Below are positions 26,167 through 35,087 of a stretch of 60,664 nucleotides of DNA, piece after piece. The notes beneath the pieces were generated by a model. The model was not told the origin of the DNA. It saw only the letters and a list, made by a program, of their open reading frames with translations, and did not search any database. The stretch comes from Bacteroidota bacterium (lineage in GTDB: Bacteria; Bacteroidota; Ignavibacteria; Ignavibacteriales; Melioribacteraceae), in contig JAEXOD010000061.1 in NCBI GenBank assembly GCA_023447335.1, positions 1 to 60,664 on the forward strand, read 5' to 3'. Within the stretch, counting starts at the first letter, position 1; each line of letters opens with the position of its first letter. The position numbers were made by a program, and so were the translations under genes.

Positions 26167-28827
26167 TTATTTAATTAACGATAATTTTAAATTGTAAATT
26201 TTGTTATTTATTTTGAAATTTGCAATATAAATTCCTGTCGAAAGCTTATTATTTTCAAATTTTATATTATATTTCCCAAAATCTAATTCTCCGTTCTGCA
26301 ATATAGCTATTTCTTCACCAATAATATTATAAATAGTAATTCTTACATTCGCTTTTGATGTTAATGTGAACGAAAGATTAGTTGATGCATTAAAAGGATT
26401 AGGATAAGCATTTTCAATACTAAAATCTAAATTATTGCTTATCTCATTATTTATTTTAGTAACAGGGTTTTCAAAGAATGTTTTAACATTTTTTATTACT
26501 TTATTAAAACTGGTATCGTCTGCAGTTGTTTCCAAAGGAAAACTTAAATATACTACTTTTCCTTTTTTTACCGTATTCCCAAAAGTTCCTTCATAAATTA
26601 CCCCTGCTCCTTTATCATTGGAATAATTAAAACAATTTATGCTTCCGTTTTGTGGATCAATTACGTCAGGATAATCTTCTGCATAAGTTTGACCAATATT
26701 AAATTGAAGTGTATCAAAAATCGAGAAAGCTGTTGTTTTAACAGAATTTGAAACTGCATTATCAGACAAATATTTAGCCTTTAGATAATTCGAAAAGAAA
26801 TATTTATCAGAGACTGATCCTTTTTCTCCAAGATCGTATCCTATTTCACTACCGCAAATAAATAAATTTCCTCCGTTTTCTAAATAATCTTTTAAGAATG
26901 TTTGCTCGATATCATCGATTGATTCATCCCCGCTACTCTCATCACCAACATACCAAAAAATACCGTGATATTTATTCAAATTTATTGAATCAAGCTTAAG
27001 AGCGCTGTTTTTAATTATATCAAATGCAGCCCCTGTAGATTTTAATCCCATTCCGTAAGAAGTAGAATATGGATTATAGATACCTTGAAAACTTGCACTT
27101 CCTATATTACGATTAAAACCGTCAACAATTAAATAATTCTTGTTGTCTTCCTTAAGAGGAGAGACTCCGACAACATTTGAAAAATTGGATTCTAACAAAT
27201 TTGATGTTCCGTTTTTTACAATCGAAATTTTGTAAAAAGTAGCTTCGGTCGGTAAATCTAACAAAATTTCAGAGCTAACTAAATTGTTTTCATCCAATAA
27301 TATGTACCAATTTTTCCCGTTTGGAGAGCGATATAACCTATAACCTTTTAAGTTTGTTGTATCTGATTTCCAGACTAATTTTACTTTATTTTCTTGTTTT
27401 ATTGAACTATAAAGAGTGATTAATGTTTCGTTAAAATCAGTTTCCATCTGATTATATTTATTAGGTGTATATGAACCTAAATCACTTATTGCAAATGACC
27501 AATACGAAACTGCCCAATCTCTGCTGGAAGCTTCGGCAATTCTTAAAGCACCGTTTTGAGCCCTATTTACGTATAATCTAACATGTCCGGATTTTAATAT
27601 GGCATCTCCCGGTTTAATTTTAGTCCAATCTGTTAATTGTGTTGTTATATTAGGCATGTAGGCAGTAGAAGCATGATAACTAAGCTGCCAACATCTGCTT
27701 ACAAAGCCGCTGCAATCTACACCGACTGCGTAATTTGAAACTCCTGTTGTATGAATATCTCCCGCATAATAATTTAAATAATTAAGCCCGGAATAAAAAT
27801 CTGCCAATGTACTAAATCCTCCCCACATATAAGGAATTTTTGCATTCCAACCGATTTTTAAATAAGCAGGCGTTTTAATAACATCACCATCAGGACCAGT
27901 AATTCCGTTTGGTGCTAAGTTTTGTGATTTACATATATACTTATAACTGACATAAGAATCAGCAATTTTTAATGCATTATTTCTACTAATAGCTAATTCA
28001 GGATTCTGTGAATTATTTATAGTAGTAGTAATTTCGGTTGTCGTAGTAAAATTATTGTAATGAATGTATTTGTTATATTGTGTCGGATATAATATCCCAA
28101 CATTAGATTTATTACTTAATCCGGAAATTTTTAAAATTGTAACTTTCTCTTCATCGCTTAAAAGATGATATATGATTCCATCTTCATCAATACAAAATTC
28201 GTTAGAAATTGTTAAATATTTATTAGTCGGTACTTCTATATTATTAATCAAATTTCCATCTTTATCAATCACAACTAAATTTCGAACAACTTTTAATGGT
28301 ATATGCTCTGCAATTTTTTCGGTAATTAAATAGTAATTATCCTTAAAATCTTTGCCTATCAAATCAGCAAAAAAAATATTTTTATTTTTAATTTCGATTT
28401 TATTCAAATTTTCTGAATCATTAATAATTAATTCTCCAAAATCATTTACAAATATATCAATGCTTTTACCTGAAGTTCCTTTATATGAGCCGTCTTTCCC
28501 AAAAAAATGTTCGTTTTTTATAGTTCTTGACAAAGCTTCACAATTATCTGTACTTTCTAAATTATTATCTTTTATATAAATAGTGCCATTGGTATTTAAT
28601 AATTTAGAAATATTTTTCCCCTCATATTTATAAACTGTTTTAGTATCGTGAGTTTTTAAATAAATAATATTATCATCAACACAAAAATCAGAAATTGCGT
28701 AAATTCCGGAATTATCAATTCTAATTTTTTCCGGTAAATCAATATGTTTGATCTCAAAAATTCTTTCTATATTAACCTGTCCGTAAACAATACTCATCAT
28801 AAACATAAAAATCGTAAAATATCTCAT
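26167..28827 (-). CDS. T9SS cargo: NlpC/P60-like cysteine peptidase with Fn3 and sorting tail
   Basis: An 886-residue exported protein. A signal peptide covers 1-16 (MSIVYGQ). Residues 30-270 are beta-rich with propeller-like repeats. A papain-like NlpC/P60-type domain lies at about 285-450, with a plausible nucleophile C372 in GVDCSGFVSRCW and H415 in SGHVRLYV; the third catalytic residue is not certain. Then come an Fn3-like module (about 465-560), a ThuA/GATase-like domain (about 570-790: HGIFWYVGDESSG, YLENGGNLFICGSE) and a type A T9SS sorting tail (about 815-886: NAYPNPFNASTNLSF to LSLIK). It may cut peptidoglycan or surface peptides after secretion. A hairpin at 28849-28874 precedes the start. 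Confidence 0.8.
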   Translation of the reverse strand: MRYFTIFMFMMSIVYGQVNIERIFEIKHIDLPEKIRIDNSGIYAISDFCVDDNIIYLKTHDTKTVYKYEGKNISKLLNTNGTIYIKDNNLESTDNCEALSRTIKNEHFFGKDGSYKGTSGKSIDIFVNDFGELIINDSENLNKIEIKNKNIFFADLIGKDFKDNYYLITEKIAEHIPLKVVRNLVVIDKDGNLINNIEVPTNKYLTISNEFCIDEDGIIYHLLSDEEKVTILKISGLSNKSNVGILYPTQYNKYIHYNNFTTTTEITTTINNSQNPELAISRNNALKIADSYVSYKYICKSQNLAPNGITGPDGDVIKTPAYLKIGWNAKIPYMWGGFSTLADFYSGLNYLNYYAGDIHTTGVSNYAVGVDCSGFVSRCWQLSYHASTAYMPNITTQLTDWTKIKPGDAILKSGHVRLYVNRAQNGALRIAEASSRDWAVSYWSFAISDLGSYTPNKYNQMETDFNETLITLYSSIKQENKVKLVWKSDTTNLKGYRLYRSPNGKNWYILLDENNLVSSEILLDLPTEATFYKISIVKNGTSNLLESNFSNVVGVSPLKEDNKNYLIVDGFNRNIGSASFQGIYNPYSTSYGMGLKSTGAAFDIIKNSALKLDSINLNKYHGIFWYVGDESSGDESIDDIEQTFLKDYLENGGNLFICGSEIGYDLGEKGSVSDKYFFSNYLKAKYLSDNAVSNSVKTTAFSIFDTLQFNIGQTYAEDYPDVIDPQNGSINCFNYSNDKGAGVIYEGTFGNTVKKGKVVYLSFPLETTADDTSFNKVIKNVKTFFENPVTKINNEISNNLDFSIENAYPNPFNASTNLSFTLTSKANVRITIYNIIGEEIAILQNGELDFGKYNIKFENNKLSTGIYIANFKINNKIYNLKLSLIK

Positions 28828-28848
28828 ATATTATCCTAATTTAATATA

Positions 28849-28874
28849 TCCCGGAAGTAATTTTACTTCCGGGA
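28849..28874 (-). repeat. 12-bp perfect inverted repeat between the two T9SS genes
   Basis: TCCCGGAAGTAA (28849-28860) is followed by TT and the exact complement TTACTTCCGGGA (28863-28874). It is GC-rich relative to the surroundings and lies 18 nt after the stop of the upstream DUF4623-like gene (28892). No T-run follows on the minus strand, so it is more likely a stem that stabilises or separates transcripts than a strong rho-independent terminator. It is partly part of the 5' leader of the NlpC/P60 gene. Confidence 0.6.
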
Positions 28875-28891
28875 TGAAACAAAATAATTAA

Positions 28892-31162
28892 CTATTTAAT
28901 TAAAACCATTTTCTTAATTACCGAATTAGCTCCTTGGGTCAATTTATAATAATAAACACCACTACTAAATTTTGATGCATTAAAATAAATCTGATATTGA
29001 ATTCCCTTTTCGGCTATTTGATCAAACAACTTGGTAATTTCTTGACCGAGTGAATTATAAATTGTAAGTTCTGTAACACCCGTTTCAGCTACCGAGAAAG
29101 ATAGATTTGTTCCCGGATTAAAAGGATTGGGATAGTTTTGCAATAGACTAAATGAAGTAGGATTTATAGAAACATTAACTTCAATAGCATTACTATAACT
29201 AAAGGAACCGTCATAATCTACTTGTTTTAATCGATAATAATAAGTTCCTAATGATACGTTATTATCAATAAAAGTGTATTTATTTATTTCGGTAGAATTC
29301 CCTTTTCCGGCAATAAAACCAATATTATTATAACTAATTCCATCAATACTTCTTTCAACTACAAAACCATAATTATTTAATTCTGTTGCGGTTTTCCAAC
29401 TAATATTCACGATATTATTAACAGATGTAACTTCAAATGAAATTAACTCAACCGGTAAAGGTAAAGAATTCATGTGAAAAGGACCACCCTGAAGCGAAGA
29501 AAAATTAGGGTCAAAACCTAAGTTTCCACCTGTAATGGTTCCCGGAACTGTAACATCGCTAAAATATGCAGATGAAGAAACTACAGCTGCAAAAAGTCTA
29601 AATTCATCATAATTTGTCGGATTGCCAATTTCGTTTAACGGTATTTTTAGTTCCCATCCCCTTCTGATGTCATGGTCATTATAAAATGCGAATTTTATAG
29701 ATTTATTTGCGAAAATACCATCGGTTTCAGGACCTTCGCCTAATGTGCCTGTTTGTGTACTCGCTCCGATATATTGTGCAGTGTTTCCTGAAGTATTATA
29801 CTTAACAGCATCAATATAAACAGAAGTGTTTCCTGATCCGGGATTTATTGCAAATCCATAATGCGTTTCAAAATCATTTTTAAAATTACCATTTGCAATA
29901 GCTCCAAATAAATGTCCGCCATTAGTTATATTACCTAATGAAGTTCCGCTTTGTGCTCCTGTTCCGTCAAGTTTTGAGATCCCCAAAAATAATACGATTC
30001 CGTCACTACTTCCGGTATTGAGGTAACAATCACTTGCGATATATAAATACTCATCATCAATATGAGCATATAATCCGTCAATATTTATTGCTGGTCCAAA
30101 TCCTGCGTTATTATCTAAATCAGGATGATAATTATCGTATCTTTCGTTAATTCTTCCGTTAATTAAAAACGGATACCATACCTTATAAGCACCAATACCA
30201 TTATTAGTGCTTAATACAAATATCGTTTGACTACCGTCATTATTAAATCTAATGTCAACATCACCGGTACCGTTAGGGTTGTTATTAACATACATTGAAG
30301 GAGTAACTACATATGTAATAGCCTTAGCAAAGTCATTTCCAACCATAACAATTCTACAGTTTTCTGTGGTTGTTCCATGTTGAAATGTAAAAATATATGG
30401 GACATTATTATGCTCATAGTATTGAATTGCATTTGATCCGCTACCCACCTGCGATCCCGGTATCGTTCCTAATAAAGTTCCGTTCAAATCCCATTTAGTT
30501 ACACTTTTACCGTTACCGTTCATAACAAAAGTTTGATTATCAATCGGAAAAACAGAAGCCATATTATCAATAGCAGTTGTAGGTAAAGTAACAGTAGTTT
30601 CAATATTAAATGAATTGCCGTTATCTAACGTTCCTAGAATGTACACTTTTTTGTTCGTCTGATCTGCAAGCCAAATTTTTGCGCTATTATCAGACATTTT
30701 ACCAACAATCTTAAAATTATCGCCTACTCTTTTAGCTATACCATTTAAATTGCTCTGAAAAACGACCACAGGAGCTTGAGTTTCATCTACCCATTTATAA
30801 ATTTTTATAGTAGATGCGTCTGTTGTTAAATTTATACCTAGAATTACACCGTCTTCTGTTACTTCAACATCATTTAACAAAAAGGTGCCTCCTGTAACGC
30901 CTGTCAAATTCAAAGTACCTATTTGATCACCGTTATTGGCATCTAATATGTAAACATTTAATGAAGTATTTCGAGAAACAACATAAATTCTCTCGTTATT
31001 ATTTACCTTGCCATAAGCAAAACCTCTTTCAGTGTTTCCTGTAGCACTGAACCAGCTAAAATTATTACCGGCTTTAAAACTTTTTTCCCATAAAGTATCA
31101 ATTTGTGCAATTGTGTTTATGTATAAAAAGCATAAAATTAAAATAGTTAAAGTTTTCCTCAT
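28892..31162 (-). CDS. T9SS cargo protein, DUF4623-like with NYPNPFNP tail
   Basis: A 756-residue secreted protein. A signal peptide covers 1-19 (ending TIAQ). The N-terminal half has a repeated beta-propeller-like pattern (NTERGFAYGKVNNNERIYVV and on) and resembles DUF4623 proteins of FCB bacteria. A middle part (about 350-540) contains DOMON/CBM-like segments such as AHIDDEYLYIASDCY. An Fn3-like module lies at about 575-660 and a canonical T9SS type A sorting domain at the end, LLQNYPNPFNPGTNLSFSV ... MVLIK. It should be secreted and anchored or released outside the cell. Its function is unknown. It follows the SPOR lipoprotein by 29 bp, with GGAG before the ATG. Confidence 0.75.
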   Translation of the reverse strand: MRKTLTILILCFLYINTIAQIDTLWEKSFKAGNNFSWFSATGNTERGFAYGKVNNNERIYVVSRNTSLNVYILDANNGDQIGTLNLTGVTGGTFLLNDVEVTEDGVILGINLTTDASTIKIYKWVDETQAPVVVFQSNLNGIAKRVGDNFKIVGKMSDNSAKIWLADQTNKKVYILGTLDNGNSFNIETTVTLPTTAIDNMASVFPIDNQTFVMNGNGKSVTKWDLNGTLLGTIPGSQVGSGSNAIQYYEHNNVPYIFTFQHGTTTENCRIVMVGNDFAKAITYVVTPSMYVNNNPNGTGDVDIRFNNDGSQTIFVLSTNNGIGAYKVWYPFLINGRINERYDNYHPDLDNNAGFGPAINIDGLYAHIDDEYLYIASDCYLNTGSSDGIVLFLGISKLDGTGAQSGTSLGNITNGGHLFGAIANGNFKNDFETHYGFAINPGSGNTSVYIDAVKYNTSGNTAQYIGASTQTGTLGEGPETDGIFANKSIKFAFYNDHDIRRGWELKIPLNEIGNPTNYDEFRLFAAVVSSSAYFSDVTVPGTITGGNLGFDPNFSSLQGGPFHMNSLPLPVELISFEVTSVNNIVNISWKTATELNNYGFVVERSIDGISYNNIGFIAGKGNSTEINKYTFIDNNVSLGTYYYRLKQVDYDGSFSYSNAIEVNVSINPTSFSLLQNYPNPFNPGTNLSFSVAETGVTELTIYNSLGQEITKLFDQIAEKGIQYQIYFNASKFSSGVYYYKLTQGANSVIKKMVLIK

Positions 31163-31191
31163 AATTGCTCCGATTATAAATATTAGAATGT

Positions 31192-31638
31192 TTAATTAGT
31201 CTCTTCTCGTACCCAAGCATCTTTAAAATTCTGTATTTTCCAAAGAACATTCCTTACATTTTCTGCATCAATTTTATTTTGAAAGGCGGGCTCAATTTGA
31301 ATAACATATAAATTTTTTGAATCGTCAAAGACAATATTTAAATCATATTTAATTTTAGATTTGGAATCTTTTAAAAACTTTTCTGCTGCAGATTTTGTAG
31401 TATATGCACCAACTTGAACAAAAAACAGTGTCGAATGTTTTTCATCATTTACTATTACTTTATTTTCGGGTTCTTCAGTAATAGTCGGGTTATTTACTTC
31501 AGGTTTTTGATTGACATCTTCAAATACATAAACTTCCTCTTTGTCTTTTGTTTCAGTAGTTTGTTCAACCGTTTCTTTGCTGCCGCTACAACCCCAAAGC
31601 ATAATTAATAATAAAGTGCTCAAAAGTAAATTTTTCAT
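31192..31638 (-). CDS. SPOR-domain lipoprotein
   Basis: A 148-residue protein with a lipoprotein signal peptide: MKNLLLSTLLLIMLWGCSGS, where the LWGC lipobox makes C17 the lipid-anchored residue. A Glu/Thr/Val/Pro-rich linker (about 20-70) leads to a C-terminal SPOR domain (about 72-146: FFVQVGAYTTKSAAEKFL). SPOR domains bind denuded peptidoglycan at division sites. It lies between the FadL porin gene (after a terminator) and the two T9SS genes. It may tether envelope or T9SS functions to the wall; this is inference. Confidence 0.87.
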   Translation of the reverse strand: MKNLLLSTLLLIMLWGCSGSKETVEQTTETKDKEEVYVFEDVNQKPEVNNPTITEEPENKVIVNDEKHSTLFFVQVGAYTTKSAAEKFLKDSKSKIKYDLNIVFDDSKNLYVIQIEPAFQNKIDAENVRNVLWKIQNFKDAWVREETN

Positions 31639-31654
31639 TAATTGTCCTCAGTTT

Positions 31655-31684
31655 AAAATAAAATAGGGACGGATAACCGTCCCT
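31655..31684 (-). terminator. Rho-independent terminator of the FadL porin gene
   Basis: On the minus strand, AGGGACGG / CCGTCCCT (8-bp perfect stem, 31665-31672 and 31677-31684, 4-nt loop) is followed by a T-rich run (TATTTTATTTT). It lies 26 nt after the FadL stop at 31710. It would end the unit containing yqeY through FadL, or FadL alone. Confidence 0.75.
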
Positions 31685-31709
31685 GAAATATATAAAAAAT
31701 ACTTAAATA

Positions 31710-33014
31710 TTACAATGAATAATTAAAGCTTACGGCAAATAAATGAGCTACCGGTTTGTAAGTTCCGTTAAAATATCCGTATGTCGGTCTTCCCGGTACG
31801 GTTGAATTTACCGAGTTGGTAATTTCTCTTTCCATAAAATGTAGATAGAAATAAGACACATCAATACCAAAGCATTCAGTAAATTTATAACCAAAACCTG
31901 CGGTTATACCAATTCTATCAGCATCAGGTAAAGTTGGTTCAACTAATTGATCTTCTACCGGATTCTTATCATATAATAGACCAAATCGTAAAGCTAAATC
32001 TTTTGAATATAAGTATTCAGTACCGATACGAGCAATATAAGAATTTTTAAATCCTCTATAACTTGAAGATACTTTGCTACCGGAAGCTGTATTAACTACA
32101 TAGTCTTTAAAAGTCACTTCTAGTTTATCATAGCTTTTCCAACCGACATATTGAAAATCAGCAGCTACGGTTAATATTTTGCTTGGTTTATAAGCCACGC
32201 CTAAAACTATATTTTCCGGTGTTGTTAAAGGAGCAGTAACATCACCATAAGGTAATTTAACTGACATAGGTCCTGCTAAAGGGTGAGTAAAATCTAATGT
32301 TGCAGGTGTTGTAGTAGCAGTACCTTCAAAAGAGTATTTATTTTTGCTTCTATAGTCAAGTCCGAGTGAAAATTCTTCTACTGGTTTCCATAAAAAGCCA
32401 ATGTTAAACCCTAATGAAGTACCGTCACCTTCTAATAAAGTAGAAGCGTCCGGTTTGGGAGCACCTGAAATTGGGTCAGCTAAAGCAATATTCTTTTTAA
32501 TTCTTACATCTCCGTAAGCAATACTTAAACCTACACCAATTGAAAATTGATCGTTAAATTTGTAAGCAAACGATGGTTGGAAATTAAAAGTTCTTATTTC
32601 GGTATCTACAGCCAAATATCTACCTGCCCAATCGCTTTCCCATTCAGTACCTAATCCATAGGGATTATTTACACTTAAACCTATATACATATCATCATTT
32701 AATTGATGACTTATATAAAGAGTGAATGGTGTAAAAACATTGCTTTTTAATTTATATTCATTAGTTAAAGGGCTAGGACCTGTAAATGTGGTCATAGGTG
32801 CAATTAACGAGACGCCGGCTGAAAAGTGTGTTCCCTTTAATTGTGTCATCCCGGCAGGGTTAAAAAATACTGCAGATGCATCATTTGCTAAACCCGTAAA
32901 TGCATTAGCCATCCCCATAGCTCTTGCACCGTTTTCGTTTATTTGAAAACCACTAGCAAATAAATTTGCAGATAATAAAATCAACATAATTCCCGAAAGT
33001 AATTTCTTTCGCAT
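31710..33014 (-). CDS. OmpP1/FadL-type outer-membrane transporter
   Basis: A 434-residue outer-membrane barrel of the OmpP1/FadL/TodX family, which takes up long-chain fatty acids or aromatic hydrocarbons. A signal peptide (about 1-21, ending LFAS) precedes GFQINENGARAMGMANAFTG and NDASAVFFNPAGM, the family N-terminus including the NPAG motif. The rest is beta-strand-rich and ends in an aromatic-rich strand (LFAVSFNYSL). I chose the ATG at 33014: GGAGG at 33021-33025 sits 6 nt upstream and the signal peptide follows. A longer frame to 33092 would add 26 residues that overlap the BCCP stop and is rejected. Confidence 0.92.
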   Translation of the reverse strand: MRKKLLSGIMLILLSANLFASGFQINENGARAMGMANAFTGLANDASAVFFNPAGMTQLKGTHFSAGVSLIAPMTTFTGPSPLTNEYKLKSNVFTPFTLYISHQLNDDMYIGLSVNNPYGLGTEWESDWAGRYLAVDTEIRTFNFQPSFAYKFNDQFSIGVGLSIAYGDVRIKKNIALADPISGAPKPDASTLLEGDGTSLGFNIGFLWKPVEEFSLGLDYRSKNKYSFEGTATTTPATLDFTHPLAGPMSVKLPYGDVTAPLTTPENIVLGVAYKPSKILTVAADFQYVGWKSYDKLEVTFKDYVVNTASGSKVSSSYRGFKNSYIARIGTEYLYSKDLALRFGLLYDKNPVEDQLVEPTLPDADRIGITAGFGYKFTECFGIDVSYFYLHFMEREITNSVNSTVPGRPTYGYFNGTYKPVAHLFAVSFNYSL

Positions 33015-33020
33015 TTTATT

Positions 33021-33025
33021 CCTCC
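33021..33025 (-). promoter_or_regulatory. Ribosome binding site of the FadL gene
   Basis: GGAGG on the minus strand, 6 nt before the ATG at 33014. It decides the start against a 26-codon longer frame. Confidence 0.8.
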
Positions 33026-33091
33026 GATTAATTAAAAAAAATAACTGACAAATATCGTACAAAAATATGAATAAAACAAAGAAAAAATTCA

Positions 33092-33592
33092 TTATTCAAT
33101 TAAAAGAATTTTTTGGTCTTTTTCCACAGGTGTATTTTCAAAAGCGTAAATTTCTTTAATAATTCCACTTGCTGGACTTTTTAAGTCATTTTCCATCTTC
33201 ATAGCTTCAAGTACTAATAAAGACTCACCCAATTCTACTCTTTCACCAATTCCTCTTTTTAATTTGACTATTAAACCGGGCATTGGAGCTTTAAATATTA
33301 AATGATGAGTTTGTTTTTCTTTTCGAGCTAAATATTCCGTTGCTTTTTCCATTAATAAAGTCCTAACAATTGCCTCATAGTAATGGCCGTCAGTAAGAGT
33401 AGAATATTTTTCAGTATTTATTCGATTAACAGTTATTGAATATGATTTGTTATCAATATTTAAAAGGAATAAATAATCACTAACTTTAGATAATTCATAT
33501 TTTAATATTTTATTCTCAATTTTAATTGTCGAAGAATCAATAATTGAAATATTTAATTTTTTATTGTCGATTGTAACCACATATTCATTCAT
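33092..33592 (-). CDS. Biotin carboxyl carrier protein / biotinyl domain
   Basis: A 166-residue protein whose C-terminal 75 residues form a biotinyl domain (KAPMPGLIVKLKRGIGERVELGE ... LVLEAMKMENDLKSP). The lysine in EAMKMEN would carry biotin. The N-terminal 90 residues are beta-rich (YVVTIDNKKLNISIID), as in BCCPs of propionyl-CoA or acyl-CoA carboxylases. I chose the ATG at 33592 because GGAGGAG lies at 33601-33607; a GTG-type start 13 codons earlier (33631) overlaps biotin carboxylase more deeply. It overlaps accC by 8 nt. Its carboxyltransferase partner is not in the window. Confidence 0.88.
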   Translation of the reverse strand: MNEYVVTIDNKKLNISIIDSSTIKIENKILKYELSKVSDYLFLLNIDNKSYSITVNRINTEKYSTLTDGHYYEAIVRTLLMEKATEYLARKEKQTHHLIFKAPMPGLIVKLKRGIGERVELGESLLVLEAMKMENDLKSPASGIIKEIYAFENTPVEKDQKILLIE

Positions 33593-35081
33593 TTTCAATA
33601 CTCCTCCATTTATTAGTCGGAGTGCATTCAATTTGTTTAGGTTTAAGAGAATTCTCGTTATCTTTTAAAATCGTAGAAATAATTGCAGCTACGTCAGAGT
33701 ATTTAAAATCATCGAATTCTTTCCATCTATCAGGAATCTGATTTAAAAATTCCTCTTCAATAAAATTTATTGTAAAACTACCGTTTACAAAGATTTTATT
33801 ACGTAAAATCCATTTTAAAGCATGAATATTTGTAATAACTCCGGCAATTTGATATTCACTAAGAGCTCGGTTTAATCTTTCAATTGCTTCTTCTCTGGTA
33901 CGCCCCCAGCCTATAACTTTCGCAAGCATTGGGTCATAATACCTTGATACTTCAGTTAAAAGATCAATTCCCCTATCAACCCTAATACCGATTCCACTCG
34001 GTAATTTATGGTGAATTATTTTCCCTATTGATGGAGCAAAATTAGAGTCAACATCTTCTGCATAAACTCTTGCTTCAACTGCATGTCCAAAAATTTTTAA
34101 GTCTTCTTGTTTAAATGAGAGTTTCAAACCGGAGGCAACTCTAATTTGCTCTTTTACTAAGTCAATTCCGGTAATCATTTCAGTTACCGGATGCTCAACC
34201 TGCAAACGAGTATTCATTTCCAAAAAGTAAAAATTTTTATTTTTATCCATTAAAAACTCAATAGTACCTGCATTATAATATTCACACGCTTTGGCAGCTA
34301 AAATTGCTGCTTTTGTCAATCGTTCTCTTGTTATTTCATCAATAAAAGCTGAAGGAGCTTCTTCAACAATTTTTTGATGTCTTCTTTGTACTGAACAGTC
34401 CCGTTCATAAAGATGAGCATAATTCCCGAATTTATCAGCAATAATTTGTACTTCAATGTGTTTTGGATTTTCGATGAATTTTTCAATATAAACAGATGCA
34501 TTGCTAAAAGCTTTTTGCGCCTCACTAGAAGCAAGTTTAAATGACTCATCAAAATCAAGCTCATTTTCAACTTTTCGCATTCCTTTTCCGCCACCTCCTG
34601 CAGAAGCTTTTAACATCACAGGATATCCAATTTCATTGGCAATTGACTTTGCTAATGTTAAGTCTTGAATAGGCTCTGTTGTACCGGGAACAATAGGAAC
34701 ACCGTTTGCGCTCATTAGTTTTCTGGCTTCAGTTTTTGACCCCATCATTTTTACAGAATTAGATGACGGACCAATAAAAACAATTCCTGATTTTTCAACT
34801 GCGGAAATGAAATCAGCATTTTCGGACAAAAATCCATAACCTGGATGTATTGCATCAACACCTACTGATTTAGCTATTTCAAGAATTTTTGTATAATTAA
34901 GATATGATTTTGCGGCTTCACTTTCACCAATATAATAAGCTTGATCAGCTTGGCGAACATGTAATGCATGTTTATCAGCGTCTGTATATATGGCAACAGA
35001 GATTATATTTAATTCGCGGCAGGCTTTAATTATCCTTACGGCTATTTCGCCACGATTAGCAATGAGTATTTTTTTTATCAT
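33585..35081 (-). CDS. Biotin carboxylase subunit
   Basis: A 498-residue ATP-grasp biotin carboxylase. The N-terminal IANRGEIAVRIIKACRELNI and HPGYGFLSENADF motifs, the glycine-rich ATP loop KASAGGGGKGMRKV, the ERDCSVQRRHQKI and the EMNTRLQVEHPVTEM motifs are all intact. It carboxylates the biotin on BCCP. It might belong to acetyl-CoA carboxylase or to a propionyl/methylcrotonyl-CoA carboxylase; the gene pairing with a single free-standing BCCP and no accA/accD leaves this open. It lies 6 bp after mutS2 and overlaps the BCCP gene. The C-terminal 40 residues (KPKQIECTPTNKWRSIENE) are an extra tail. Confidence 0.93.
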   Translation of the reverse strand: MIKKILIANRGEIAVRIIKACRELNIISVAIYTDADKHALHVRQADQAYYIGESEAAKSYLNYTKILEIAKSVGVDAIHPGYGFLSENADFISAVEKSGIVFIGPSSNSVKMMGSKTEARKLMSANGVPIVPGTTEPIQDLTLAKSIANEIGYPVMLKASAGGGGKGMRKVENELDFDESFKLASSEAQKAFSNASVYIEKFIENPKHIEVQIIADKFGNYAHLYERDCSVQRRHQKIVEEAPSAFIDEITRERLTKAAILAAKACEYYNAGTIEFLMDKNKNFYFLEMNTRLQVEHPVTEMITGIDLVKEQIRVASGLKLSFKQEDLKIFGHAVEARVYAEDVDSNFAPSIGKIIHHKLPSGIGIRVDRGIDLLTEVSRYYDPMLAKVIGWGRTREEAIERLNRALSEYQIAGVITNIHALKWILRNKIFVNGSFTINFIEEEFLNQIPDRWKEFDDFKYSDVAAIISTILKDNENSLKPKQIECTPTNKWRSIENE

Positions 35082-35087
35082 AGTTAC

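Noticed and set aside
33015..33092. Longer FadL start adding 26 residues
   Set aside because: The extension is AT-rich, overlaps the BCCP stop and places the signal peptide internally; GGAGG precedes the ATG at 33014.
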